Shown piece after piece: positions 50,788-58,840 of a stretch of DNA of 64,000 nucleotides. Source of the stretch: Streptomyces rhizosphaerihabitans (GTDB taxonomy: Bacteria; Actinomycetota; Actinomycetes; Streptomycetales; Streptomycetaceae); contig NZ_JAODTZ010000035.1 in the NCBI RefSeq assembly GCF_025399795.1, forward strand, positions 42,387-106,386, given 5' to 3'. Position numbers and translations under genes: made by a program. The notes below the pieces were generated by a model that saw only the letters and a program-made list of their open reading frames with translations, was not told where the DNA came from and made no database searches. Position 1 is the first letter of the stretch. Each line of letters opens with the position of its first letter.

Positions 50788-51222
50788 ATGCCGAACACCG
50801 CGCGTTGGGCAGCGACTCTCACCCTGACGGCCACCGCCGTCTGCGGCCCCCTGATGGGGTCCGCCCACGCAGCCCCCGCCCTCGGCCCGTCCGGGCTCTA
50901 CGCCCCCTCCGCCCTGGTGCTCACCACGGGCCACGGCCAGAGCGCGGCCGTCACCACTCCTGAACGCGCCGTCACCCTCAACTGCGCCCCGACGGCCTCC
51001 GGGACCCACCCGGCAGCGGCCGACGCCTGTGCCGAACTCCGGGGTGTCAAGGGCGATTTCGACGGACTGACACCTAGAAACGACGTCTTCTGTACGAGGC
51101 AGTACGACCCCGTGGTCGTCACAGTGGCCGGCGTCTGGCAGGGCAAGCGTGTCTCGTACGAGCACACTTTCGCCAACGAGTGCGTGAAGAACTCCTACGG
51201 GATGACCGTCTTCGCGTTCTGA
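50788..51222 (+). CDS. SSI-family (Streptomyces subtilisin inhibitor-like) protease inhibitor
   Basis: 144 aa. A Sec signal peptide ends near SAHAAP (~29-30); the mature part LYAPSALVLTTGHGQSAAVTTPERAVTLNC... has the SSI fold with two disulfides (C in TLNCAP and DACAEL; C in VFCTRQ and NECVKN). The reactive loop FCTRQYDPVVVTVAGVWQGKRVSYEHTFANEC aligns with the SSI loop CPMVYDP, putting Arg at P1 in place of Met. That predicts inhibition of trypsin-like rather than subtilisin-like proteases. ATG 50788 has GGAAGG upstream; ATG 50779 is also in frame. Secreted as a dimer in known members. Confidence 0.92.
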   Translation: MPNTARWAATLTLTATAVCGPLMGSAHAAPALGPSGLYAPSALVLTTGHGQSAAVTTPERAVTLNCAPTASGTHPAAADACAELRGVKGDFDGLTPRNDVFCTRQYDPVVVTVAGVWQGKRVSYEHTFANECVKNSYGMTVFAF

Positions 51223-51709
51223 GAGACCGGGATCGCGTGGTCCTTGTGGACATGGACCGGGGTCCGTAGCTGGGGAGTGCGGGTTCCGTCGCGAGGTGCC
51301 ATGTGATTTCGCACCGAGGGTCGGCCAGACGGAGTGGGGCCGTCGGCCGGCCCTCGGCATTTCTGCGTGCACGACCGGAACGACCGCGGCACAGGCGTCA
51401 CCCCCCGAGGGAGCCGCACCGACGCCCGGTGTCTCCGGAAACGCGACGCTTCCCGAGGCCATCCCTCCCGGAGGGTGTCGCCTCCCACGACCGCTCGCGA
51501 CCGGAACGCCGTACCTCCCGGCGGCTGCCCCTCCGGAGGGCTCGCAGCCCGTGGCCTGTCCTCACGGCGGGCGCCGCGTTCCGCGAGGCGTCCCTCACGG
51601 GGGCGCCGCGTTCCGCGACGGACCGATTCCTCCGCCGCACGGCCCACGCGCGTCACCGTTGCGAGTCACCCGGGATGCCGACGCGGCCGAGGCGGCGTAG
51701 CGGTGGAGC
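51223..51709. other. 487-bp gap with short duplications
   Basis: Between the SSI gene and the PAP2-DGK gene. It contains a 25-bp duplication with 32-bp period: GGGCGCCGCGTTCCGCGA occurs at 51569-51586 and 51601-51618, each preceded by CTCACGG. Several GGAGGG-like inverted words are present. An open frame (51296-51700) is built from this low-complexity sequence and I do not accept it as a gene. Confidence 0.55.
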
Positions 51710-53317
51710 ATGGGTGTACTCGTCGAATGGGACCAGCGGCTGTTCACACGGGTGGCCGCGGCGCGGGTGCCCGGAGCCGATCCGGCACTGCGGCGGCTCA
51801 GCCACGCGGCCAACCACGGGTGCCTGTGGATCGGCACGGCGGCGGGACTCGGCCTGGTCGGCGGGTCCACGGGACGACGGGCGGCGCTGCGCGGCCTCGG
51901 CTCACTGGCGCTGGCCTCGTTCACTGTCAACACGCTGGTGAAGTGGAGCGCCCGGCGCCCCCGCCCGCTGCTGGAAGGCGTCCCCTCCATCCGGCACCTG
52001 TCCCGTCAGCCGCACACCACATCCTTCCCGTCCGGGCACTCCGCCTCCGCCGCGGCCTTCGCCACCGCGGTCGCCCTGGAGTCCACGCGCTATGGCGCCC
52101 TGGTCACGCCCGTGGCCGCCGCCGTCGCCTTCTCGCGTGTCTACGTAGGGGTCCACTACCCGGGAGACGTGCTCGCCGGCGTGGCCATCGGCGTGGGCGC
52201 GGCGGCCCTCACCTGCCGCTGGTGGCCGCCGCGCCCCGCCGTACCGGAGCGGGAGCGGCCCGCCGCGCGGGCGCCCGCACTGCCACTCGGCAAGGGGCTG
52301 GTCGTCTTCGTCAACGACCGAGCCGCTGCCAGTGCCCGTGCGGGCGGCGGTTCCGGTGCCGGCGCGTCCGCGGCACCGCTGTCGCCCGCCGGGCGGCTGC
52401 GCGCCCTGCTGCCCGAGGCCGAACTGATCGAGCGCGGTCCCGGTGACGACTTCGCGGAGCTGCTCGCCGCGGCGGCCGACCGGGCCGCGGAGACCGGTGG
52501 CGCGCTCGGGGTCTGCGGCGGCGACGGCAGTGTCAACGCCGCTGCCCGCGCGGCGGCCGAACGGGGGCTGGCGCTGGCCGTGTTCCCCGGCGGCACCCTC
52601 AACCACTTCGCGCTGGACGTGGGCACCTGCGACTTCGAGGACACCTCCGTCGCCGTCGCCGGGGGCGAGGCGGTGTCGGTGGACATCGGCGTCGCCCGCC
52701 CGGTGACGGGACAGGACATGCCGTTCCTCAACACGTTCAGCATCGGTCCGTACCCCGAACTCGTGCGGCTCCGGGACCAGTTGGCGCGGCGCTGGGGCGG
52801 CGGGCCGGCGGCGGCCGTCGCCCTGGTCCGGGTGCTGAGCACCGCGCGTCCCATCGAGCTGAACGTCAACGGCCGGCCCCGCCGCCTGTGGCTGCTCCTC
52901 GCGGGCAACGGCCGTTACGCCCCCGAAGGCCTCGCCCCCGCCTTCCGGCCGCGTCTGGACGACGGGCTGCTCGATGTACGCCTGGTCGACGCCGACCACC
53001 GCCTCGCCCGGACCCGTGTCGTCGCCTCCGCGGTCCTCGGGACCCTGAGTCACTCACGGGTCTACGGCGCGGAGCAGGTTCCCTGGGTGGAGCTGGACGG
53101 GATCATCGGCGCCGGCGCCCTCGCGTACGACGGCGAAGTCCACCCCGGCGCGGCCGGGTTGCGGCTGGAGAAGGAGCGGCGGGCGCTGGTCGTGTACCGG
53201 CCCGTCCGGCCGGGAGGCGAACTGCGCCAGGAGGCGCGCCGGGTCGCCGCGACGGCCCGCTACCGGCGACGGGTGAGGGGCCGCCGTCTCCCTGCGGACG
53301 GCGGCCCCTCGGCCTGA
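51710..53317 (+). CDS. PAP2 phosphatase / diacylglycerol kinase-like fusion protein
   Basis: 535 aa. N-terminal PAP2 phosphatase: KWSARRPRP, PSGHSAS (P107-S108-G109-H110) and SRVYVGVHYPGDVLAG carry the three phosphatase motifs, with membrane helices around them. The C-terminal half is a lipid kinase of the DGK catalytic family: CGGDGSVNAAARAA (G270-G271-D272) and FPGGTLNHFALDVG. Together they could turn over a lipid phosphate, phosphatidic acid or undecaprenyl-type lipids. Both motif sets look intact. The start ATG 51710 has GGAG only 2 nt away, so the true start is slightly uncertain. A terminator-like hairpin lies in the last codons. Confidence 0.9.
   Translation: MGVLVEWDQRLFTRVAAARVPGADPALRRLSHAANHGCLWIGTAAGLGLVGGSTGRRAALRGLGSLALASFTVNTLVKWSARRPRPLLEGVPSIRHLSRQPHTTSFPSGHSASAAAFATAVALESTRYGALVTPVAAAVAFSRVYVGVHYPGDVLAGVAIGVGAAALTCRWWPPRPAVPERERPAARAPALPLGKGLVVFVNDRAAASARAGGGSGAGASAAPLSPAGRLRALLPEAELIERGPGDDFAELLAAAADRAAETGGALGVCGGDGSVNAAARAAAERGLALAVFPGGTLNHFALDVGTCDFEDTSVAVAGGEAVSVDIGVARPVTGQDMPFLNTFSIGPYPELVRLRDQLARRWGGGPAAAVALVRVLSTARPIELNVNGRPRRLWLLLAGNGRYAPEGLAPAFRPRLDDGLLDVRLVDADHRLARTRVVASAVLGTLSHSRVYGAEQVPWVELDGIIGAGALAYDGEVHPGAAGLRLEKERRALVVYRPVRPGGELRQEARRVAATARYRRRVRGRRLPADGGPSA
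53277..53308 (+). terminator. Terminator-like hairpin inside the end of the PAP2-DGK gene
   Basis: GGGGCCGCCGTC (53277-53288) pairs perfectly with GACGGCGGCCCC (53297-53308), 12 bp, 8-nt loop, within the last 14 codons. Transcripts may be stabilised or terminated here. Confidence 0.55.
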
Positions 53318-53320
53318 TGG

Positions 53321-53344
53321 GTGACCGGGTCAGGACCTGGTCAC
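53321..53344. terminator. Hairpin between convergent gene ends
   Basis: GTGACCGGGTC / GACCTGGTCAC, 11-bp arms with one G-T pair and a 2-nt loop, straddling the DHA2 stop codon at 53341. Confidence 0.5.
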
Positions 53345-54843
53345 ATGTGTACGACCGGTGCGGCGTCCGGGTCCTGGGCCGGCGTGCCGCGGCGGTAGAG
53401 CACGAGCGCGAGGAGCGCTCCGGCGGCGAAGAAGCCGGCCGACCACCAGAAGGCGGTGGTGTAGCTCTCGATCGTCGACTGGGCCTGGACCAGCTTGTCC
53501 GTCGCGTCCTTGCCTGCGAGATAGCTGGTCGAGGCACTCGCGGCGAGTGTGCTCAGCAGGGCCGTACCGATCGAACCGCCCACCTGCTGCATGGTGTTGA
53601 CGGTCGCGGAGGCCACACCCGCGTCTTCGGGAGCGATCCCGCTGGTGGCCAGTGACATGGCGGGCGGCATCACCATGCCGAGGCCGGCACCGATCAGCAG
53701 CAGCGGCGGCAGCACGTCGGTCGAGAAGGACGAGTCGATGCCGATGCCGGTCAGCCAGGCCATGCCGAGCGCGGCGACCGCGAAGCCCGCGGGGATGACC
53801 GCCTTCGGCCCGATCCGGGGCACCAGGACCGTGGTGGAGACCTGGGCCATGACCATCAGGGCCGCCATCATCGGCAGGAACGCCACACCCGTCTTGGTGG
53901 GGCTGAAGCCGAGGTTCAGCTGAAGGTAGTAGGTGAGGAAGAGGAAGACGCCGAACATGCCCGCGCCGGTGATGAGCACCGCGAGGAACGAGGCGGCCCG
54001 GTTGCGGTCGAGCAGGACGCGCATCGGCAGCAGCGGGTGCTTCGCCCGCGTCTGCCACCGGGCGAACGCGGCCAGCAGGATGCCGCCCACGGTCAGGAAG
54101 CCCCAGGTGGCGGGCGAACTCCAGTGGTGCGTCTCGGCGTTGGAGAAACCGTAGACCACGGCGAAGAGGCCGGTGGAGACCAGCAGGGTGCCCGGCAGGT
54201 CGAGCTTGGAGTTCGCCGCGTCACGGTGACCGCTCAGCAGGACCCAGCCGCCGGCGAAGGCGACGACCGCGAAGACGAGGTTGACGAACAGCGTCCAGCG
54301 CCAGTCGAGCGCGTCGGTCAGGAGGCCGCCGAGCAGCAGGCCCACCGCGCCACCGGCACCGGCGATCGCGCCGTACACGCTGAACGCCTTGGCGCGCTCC
54401 TTGGCGTCGGTGAACGTCGTGTTCAGCAGGGAGAGGGCGGCCGGCGCGAGGAGGGCGCCGAACACACCTTGCAGTGCGCGGGCGGTGACCAGCATCCCGA
54501 AGCTGTTGGAGACGCCGCCCAGGACGGAGGCCCCGGCGAACCCGGCGACACCGACCAGGAAGGCGGGCTTGCGTCCGAAGAGGTCCGCGATGCGCCCGCC
54601 GAGCAGCAGCAGGGAGGCGAAGGCCAGCGAGTACGCGGTGACGATCCACTGCCGGTTGCCGTCGGAGAAGCCGAGGTCCGCCTGGGCGGAGGGCAGGGCG
54701 ATGTTCACGATGGTGGCGTCGAGGACCACCATCAGCTGGGCGATGCCGATGATGGAGAGGATCCACCATCGCCGCTTCGACGCGGGTGCGGACGCCGGGT
54801 CCGCGGCACCCGCGCCGGTGCCTTTGGTCAGGGTCTGGGACAT
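53341..54843 (-). CDS. MFS drug transporter, DHA2 (14-TM) type
   Basis: 500 aa. SIIGIAQLMVVLDATIVNIALPSAQADLGFSDGNRQWIVTAYSLAFASLLLLGGRIADLFGRK contains helix 1-2 and motif A; SVYGAIAGAGGAVGLLLGGLLTD holds antiporter motif C. It should export drugs with proton motive force. ATG 54843 is chosen: upstream in-frame codons run through a promoter and two dyads. The protein belongs to the same class as the transporter at 19.8 kb but they are clearly different paralogues. Confidence 0.9.
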   Translation of the reverse strand: MSQTLTKGTGAGAADPASAPASKRRWWILSIIGIAQLMVVLDATIVNIALPSAQADLGFSDGNRQWIVTAYSLAFASLLLLGGRIADLFGRKPAFLVGVAGFAGASVLGGVSNSFGMLVTARALQGVFGALLAPAALSLLNTTFTDAKERAKAFSVYGAIAGAGGAVGLLLGGLLTDALDWRWTLFVNLVFAVVAFAGGWVLLSGHRDAANSKLDLPGTLLVSTGLFAVVYGFSNAETHHWSSPATWGFLTVGGILLAAFARWQTRAKHPLLPMRVLLDRNRAASFLAVLITGAGMFGVFLFLTYYLQLNLGFSPTKTGVAFLPMMAALMVMAQVSTTVLVPRIGPKAVIPAGFAVAALGMAWLTGIGIDSSFSTDVLPPLLLIGAGLGMVMPPAMSLATSGIAPEDAGVASATVNTMQQVGGSIGTALLSTLAASASTSYLAGKDATDKLVQAQSTIESYTTAFWWSAGFFAAGALLALVLYRRGTPAQDPDAAPVVHM

Positions 54844-54885
54844 GGGAGAAGCACTCCAGGGAAGTCGCTCATTGCATGTACGTAA

Positions 54886-54952
54886 ACGAAACGGTTTCGT
54901 ACACATCGACGGTTCGACCTTAAACCCCGTCGAACGAAACGGCAACGTTTCG
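54886..54952 (-). promoter_or_regulatory. Promoter with two repressor-type dyads (DHA2 gene)
   Basis: Minus-strand TTGCCG (54945-54940), 17-bp spacer, TAAGGT (54922-54917). ACGAAAC-G-GTTTCGT (54886-54900) and CGAAACG-GCAA-CGTTTCG (54935-54952) are perfect dyads sharing the CGAAAC half-site; the second covers the -35 and the first lies downstream of the start point. Typical layout for TetR-type repression; the regulator is not next door. Confidence 0.7.
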
Positions 54953-54989
54953 CTAGGTGGCCCGGTGTGACGTCGGTCCCATGTATTCC

Positions 54990-55019
54990 TTGACGGTCAT
55001 ATAACTGGAGAGGCATATT
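54990..55019 (+). promoter_or_regulatory. Promoter of the ArsR-SRPBCC pair, possibly leaderless
   Basis: TTGACG (54990-54995), 18-bp spacer, CATATT (55014-55019). Transcription would start at about 55026, which is the A of the ArsR start codon. A GGAGAGG lies too far upstream (14 nt) to be a good ribosome site. Confidence 0.55.
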
Positions 55020-55025
55020 GGTTTC

Positions 55026-55463
55026 ATGTCCGACGACGCCTCCCTCTGGGCCGCCCTCGCAGACCCCCACCGGCGGGCCATCGTCGCGCTCCTGCTGGAG
55101 CGCCCCCGGTCCGTCGGTGAGATCGTCGAGGCGTGCGGGCTCAGCCAGCCGGGCACCTCGAAGCATCTGCGGGTGCTGCGCGACGCGGGGCTCGTCCGGG
55201 TACGGCAGGACGCGCAACGCCGGGTCTACGCCCTCGACCCGGCCCCGATCGCCGCACTCGACGCCTGGCTCACCCCGTACCGCACGCTGTGGAACGAGAG
55301 CCTGGACGCCCTCGGCCGCCGCCTGGACGGGGATCGAGGCCGAGTGACGGGCGAGCCGTCGGACCACGCCGAAGAGCCGTTCCCGCATGATCGAAAGCAG
55401 CCGAACGGCGAAGCACCCGCATCGAAGGCACTCCCACCGAAGGCACCCTCACCGAAGGGCTGA
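55026..55463 (+). CDS. ArsR-type HTH regulator
   Basis: 145 aa. Winged helix ALADPHRRAIVALLLERPRSVGEIVEACGLSQPGTSKHLRVLRDAGLVRVRQDAQRRVYALDPAPI in residues ~8-75; no cysteine metal site, so it belongs to the non-metal ArsR type that pairs with SRPBCC proteins. The C-terminal 40 residues are a loose Pro/Lys-rich tail. Followed 6 bp later by the SRPBCC gene. Confidence 0.9.
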   Translation: MSDDASLWAALADPHRRAIVALLLERPRSVGEIVEACGLSQPGTSKHLRVLRDAGLVRVRQDAQRRVYALDPAPIAALDAWLTPYRTLWNESLDALGRRLDGDRGRVTGEPSDHAEEPFPHDRKQPNGEAPASKALPPKAPSPKG

Positions 55464-55469
55464 GTCACC

Positions 55470-56006
55470 ATGTCCGCCGAAGCCACCGCCCGCACCGGGA
55501 CGTACCTCACCTTGGACGACGGCCGCCCCGCCGTCCGCTTCAGCCGCACCTATGACCACCCCGTCGACCGCGTCTGGCGGTTCGTGACCGACCCCGACGA
55601 ACTGGCAGCGTGGTTCCCCTCCCGTGCAGAGATGGAGCTGCGCCCCGGCGGCACGATCACGTTCAGCGGCGATCCGAACATGCCGGAGTCGACGGGCCGT
55701 GTCCTCGCCGTCGACCCGCCCCGTCATCTCTCCTTCGAGTGGGGCGGCGACGAACTGCGCTTCGACCTCGAAGCCCTCGACGGCCGGCGCACCCGCTTCA
55801 CGCTCACCAATGTGCTCGCCGAGCCGGACACGGCCGCCCGCAACGGCGCCGGCTGGGAGGTGTGCCTCACCGCCCTCGACACGACGGCCCGCGGCGAACG
55901 GCCCGACGGCCCGCGCGCCGGGGGGAACACGGTCTGGAAGGAGATCTACGAGGCCTACGTCGAGGCGGGTGTCCCTTCCGGCGCGCCGGTCCCGGGGACG
56001 GACTGA
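55470..56006 (+). CDS. SRPBCC (AHSA1-like) family protein
   Basis: 178 aa. AVRFSRTYDHPVDRVWRFVTDPDELAAWFPSRAEMELRPGGTITFSG and LSFEWGGDELRFDLEALDGRTR-like segments form the START-like helix-grip fold with a hydrophobic cavity. The ArsR-SRPBCC pair is a common arrangement; the SRPBCC protein probably binds a small hydrophobic ligand. It converges with the NHLM transporter gene, only 4 bp apart. Confidence 0.88.
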   Translation: MSAEATARTGTYLTLDDGRPAVRFSRTYDHPVDRVWRFVTDPDELAAWFPSRAEMELRPGGTITFSGDPNMPESTGRVLAVDPPRHLSFEWGGDELRFDLEALDGRRTRFTLTNVLAEPDTAARNGAGWEVCLTALDTTARGERPDGPRAGGNTVWKEIYEAYVEAGVPSGAPVPGTD

Positions 56007-56010
56007 CCGC

Positions 56011-58839
56011 TCAGGCCAGCTGCCGTCGCACCAGTTCGTGCAGCCGCCCGCCCGTGTCCGCCAACAACTGTGCGGGCGGGCCCTGCTGGGCCACCCGGCC
56101 GTTCTCCATCACGATGACACGGTCCGCGTCGAGCACCGTCGACAGCCGGTGCGCGATCACCACCCGGGTGGCGTTGAGCGCCTTGGTGCTCTCGATCACC
56201 GTGCGCTGTGTCGCGTTGTCGAGGGCGCTGGTCGCCTCGTCGAAGAAGAGGATGCGTGGCCGTCGTATCAACGCCTGGGCGATCATCAGACGCTGGCGCT
56301 GGCCGCCCGAGATCGCGCCGCTGCCCGCGACGAGGGTGTGCAGGCCCATGGGCATCCGCCTGATGTCCTCGGCCAGGCCCGCCATCTCGGCCGCCTCCAT
56401 CGCCTCCTCCGGCGTGTACGGCTCAGTGCCGCAGATGCAGTCGAGGATCGACCCGGTGAACGGCTGCGCGTGCTGGAGCACCACACCGCACTGACGGCGT
56501 ACGGCGGACTGGTCGAGCGCCCCCAGATCCTGGCCGTCGTAGAGCACGCTGCCCGACACGGGCCTGTCGAAGCCGATCAGCAGCCGCAGCAGGGTGGACT
56601 TGCCGCAGCCGCTCGGCCCGACGATCGCCACGAACTCGCCCGGCCGGATCGCGAACGACACGTCGTCGAGGACGAGCGGACCGTCGTCGGCGTACCGGAA
56701 CGACAGCCGCCGCGCCTCGATCCCGCCGGACAGGACACCGGGACGGGTGCTCGCCACCCGCACCTCGGGCGTCGCGTCGAGCACCGGCCTGATCTCCTCG
56801 AACATCGGCAGCGCGGCCGCCGCGGAGACGAACGCGCCGGTTATCTGGGTGACCGAGGTCAGCAGCATCGTCATCGACGTGTTGAAGGTGAGGAAGTCAG
56901 CGGCCGACAGCGAGCCGTGCGCCGGGCCCGCCAGCAGCATGAACATCAGCAGGGAGCACAGCGGCAGATACACCGCGCCCATCACCGTCGTCAGGTTCTT
57001 GACGCGGCCGACCTGCTGCTGGAGCTCACGGCTGCGGGCGAACTCGCCCGCCCAGGCCGCGTACGCGTAGTTCTCGGCCGCCGCGACCCGCAGTTTGGGC
57101 AGACCGCGCAGGGTCTGGAAGGCCTGGTTGTTGAGTTTGTTGCTCAGCACCACCAGACGGCGCTGCCCGCGCACCTGCCACAGACCGAGACCGAGGAACA
57201 CGGCCGCGATCACCACCAGCATGCCGATCGCGGCCAGCGCCATCGGCACACTGAACCAGAGCAGCAGACCCAGGTTCATCGCGCCGACCGTGCCCGCCTG
57301 CGCGAGTGTCGGGCCGACCCCCGCGAGAAGCCGGCGGATCGCGCTGATGCCCATCGCGGCACTGGCCAGCTCACCGGTCGAGCGGGACGCGAAGAACGCC
57401 GTCGGCAACCGCAGCAACCGGTCCCACACGGCCGGTTGGAGACTCGCCTCGATCCGGCCCTCCATCCGCAGCAGCGTGAGGTTCTGCAACAGCATGAAGG
57501 CCGCCGACACGACGCTGGTGATCATGAGCGCGAGACAGACCTGCACGATCAGGCCGTGCTCGGCCTTCGGCACGTACTCGCCGAGCACCTTGCCCGTGGC
57601 GATCGGCACCAGCGCGCCGATCGCCACGGTCACCAGAGAGCTGATCGCGAGGTTCCGCAGATCTCCGCCTGTACCCGTGAGACAGAACCGCAGCAGCCGC
57701 AGCGGACTCGACTTCCGCTCGGGCAGCGGACGGTAGAACATCACGGCCCGCGGCTCGAACTCCGCCGCGTTGGCCTTCTCGACCGGTGTCTCGCGCCCGG
57801 ACGACGGCTGCACGGCCACATATCCGCCGCGCCGCCACAGCAGCGCGACCGGCGCACCGGACACCGCCCGGTGGCCGACCAGCGGGCCGATGTCGTCGCG
57901 CCACCACCGCCCGTCGAGACGCACCGCGCGGGCCCGGATCCGTGAGGCGAGCGCGATCCGCTCGACGGGGTCGAGCCGGTCGCTCTCGGTGCCACTGCGC
58001 GCTCGCTCGGCGAGGGTGATCCCGGCCGCGCGCGCGACCAGTTCGCAAGCCGCGTACGTGGCGTCCGTCTCGGCCGCGGTCGGGCGCTTCCCCGACGCTC
58101 TGCCGATCGACGCGAGCAGGGTGCGGTCGGCCTGGGCGCGGACGGCCTCACCGGCCTTGATGCCCGCCGCCGTACGGTCCTCGTGACCGGCCTCCAGTTC
58201 TTCGATCCAGCGGTCGAGCGTGGACAGCAGCCGGTACTGCTGGTCGACCATGCCCTGCCAGACCCCGGAGTCCATCAGCAGATCGGCCGCCGCCTCGGCC
58301 CCGTACAGGGAGCCGTACCGCACGCTTCCCGGCGGCACCCGCATCCAGAAGACATCGTCGTCGGTGGGCGCCGCCGCGTTCTCCGCCGCCGTCGGAGCCT
58401 GGATGAGGATGGACAGACTGCGTCCGACGCCGAGGGCGAGCGCGTACTCCAGCGGGCTCTCCGTCGGCGGCACGTACTGCGGGTTGCCGTAGGCGTCGTA
58501 CGACCAGGTCGCCGTGTCGGCCTGCTGGTACAGCTCCCGCAATCCGATCCGACGTACTTCGCAGTCCCGCAACGGCCGTCCCACCAGGGTGTGCTGAGGA
58601 CCCGTCACCGGACCGAGCAGCAAAGAGCCCGCTTCGAGCCGGCCGAGGTGATGCCAGTGCCCCTGCTGCACGGCGTCGACCGCGAAGAGGTCCATGGCGC
58701 CCGCGGCCACCAGCCACAGGACCTGCGGACCCTCCAGATCGAGGCGGCTCAGCCCCACGCAGCCGACCGGCGTGCCCATACCGCCGAGCGCGCCGAGCAC
58801 CACGTCCTGCTCATGGACGCCCTCGTGAACCGTGGTCAT
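56011..58839 (-). CDS. NHLM-type bacteriocin export ABC transporter, permease/ATPase subunit
   Basis: 942 aa. A ~370-residue soluble N-terminal region (VLWLVAAGAMDLFAVDAV, TRGxx-like sensor part) precedes a six-helix type-I ABC exporter domain (~395-680) and a nucleotide-binding domain: Walker A GPSGCGKST at 741-749, signature SGGQRQR at 844-850 and Walker B ILFFDEATSAL at 863-873. There is no C39 peptidase; this is the partner ATPase found with the peptidase-containing exporter in NHLM-type systems. Starts 1 bp after the C39 transporter stop. Last gene of the export operon. Confidence 0.9.
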   Translation of the reverse strand: MTTVHEGVHEQDVVLGALGGMGTPVGCVGLSRLDLEGPQVLWLVAAGAMDLFAVDAVQQGHWHHLGRLEAGSLLLGPVTGPQHTLVGRPLRDCEVRRIGLRELYQQADTATWSYDAYGNPQYVPPTESPLEYALALGVGRSLSILIQAPTAAENAAAPTDDDVFWMRVPPGSVRYGSLYGAEAAADLLMDSGVWQGMVDQQYRLLSTLDRWIEELEAGHEDRTAAGIKAGEAVRAQADRTLLASIGRASGKRPTAAETDATYAACELVARAAGITLAERARSGTESDRLDPVERIALASRIRARAVRLDGRWWRDDIGPLVGHRAVSGAPVALLWRRGGYVAVQPSSGRETPVEKANAAEFEPRAVMFYRPLPERKSSPLRLLRFCLTGTGGDLRNLAISSLVTVAIGALVPIATGKVLGEYVPKAEHGLIVQVCLALMITSVVSAAFMLLQNLTLLRMEGRIEASLQPAVWDRLLRLPTAFFASRSTGELASAAMGISAIRRLLAGVGPTLAQAGTVGAMNLGLLLWFSVPMALAAIGMLVVIAAVFLGLGLWQVRGQRRLVVLSNKLNNQAFQTLRGLPKLRVAAAENYAYAAWAGEFARSRELQQQVGRVKNLTTVMGAVYLPLCSLLMFMLLAGPAHGSLSAADFLTFNTSMTMLLTSVTQITGAFVSAAAALPMFEEIRPVLDATPEVRVASTRPGVLSGGIEARRLSFRYADDGPLVLDDVSFAIRPGEFVAIVGPSGCGKSTLLRLLIGFDRPVSGSVLYDGQDLGALDQSAVRRQCGVVLQHAQPFTGSILDCICGTEPYTPEEAMEAAEMAGLAEDIRRMPMGLHTLVAGSGAISGGQRQRLMIAQALIRRPRILFFDEATSALDNATQRTVIESTKALNATRVVIAHRLSTVLDADRVIVMENGRVAQQGPPAQLLADTGGRLHELVRRQLA

Positions 58840-58840
58840 C

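Noticed and set aside
51296..51700. 134-codon plus-strand ORF
   Set aside because: Pro/Gly/Arg low-complexity sequence containing a direct duplication; no ribosome site or domain.
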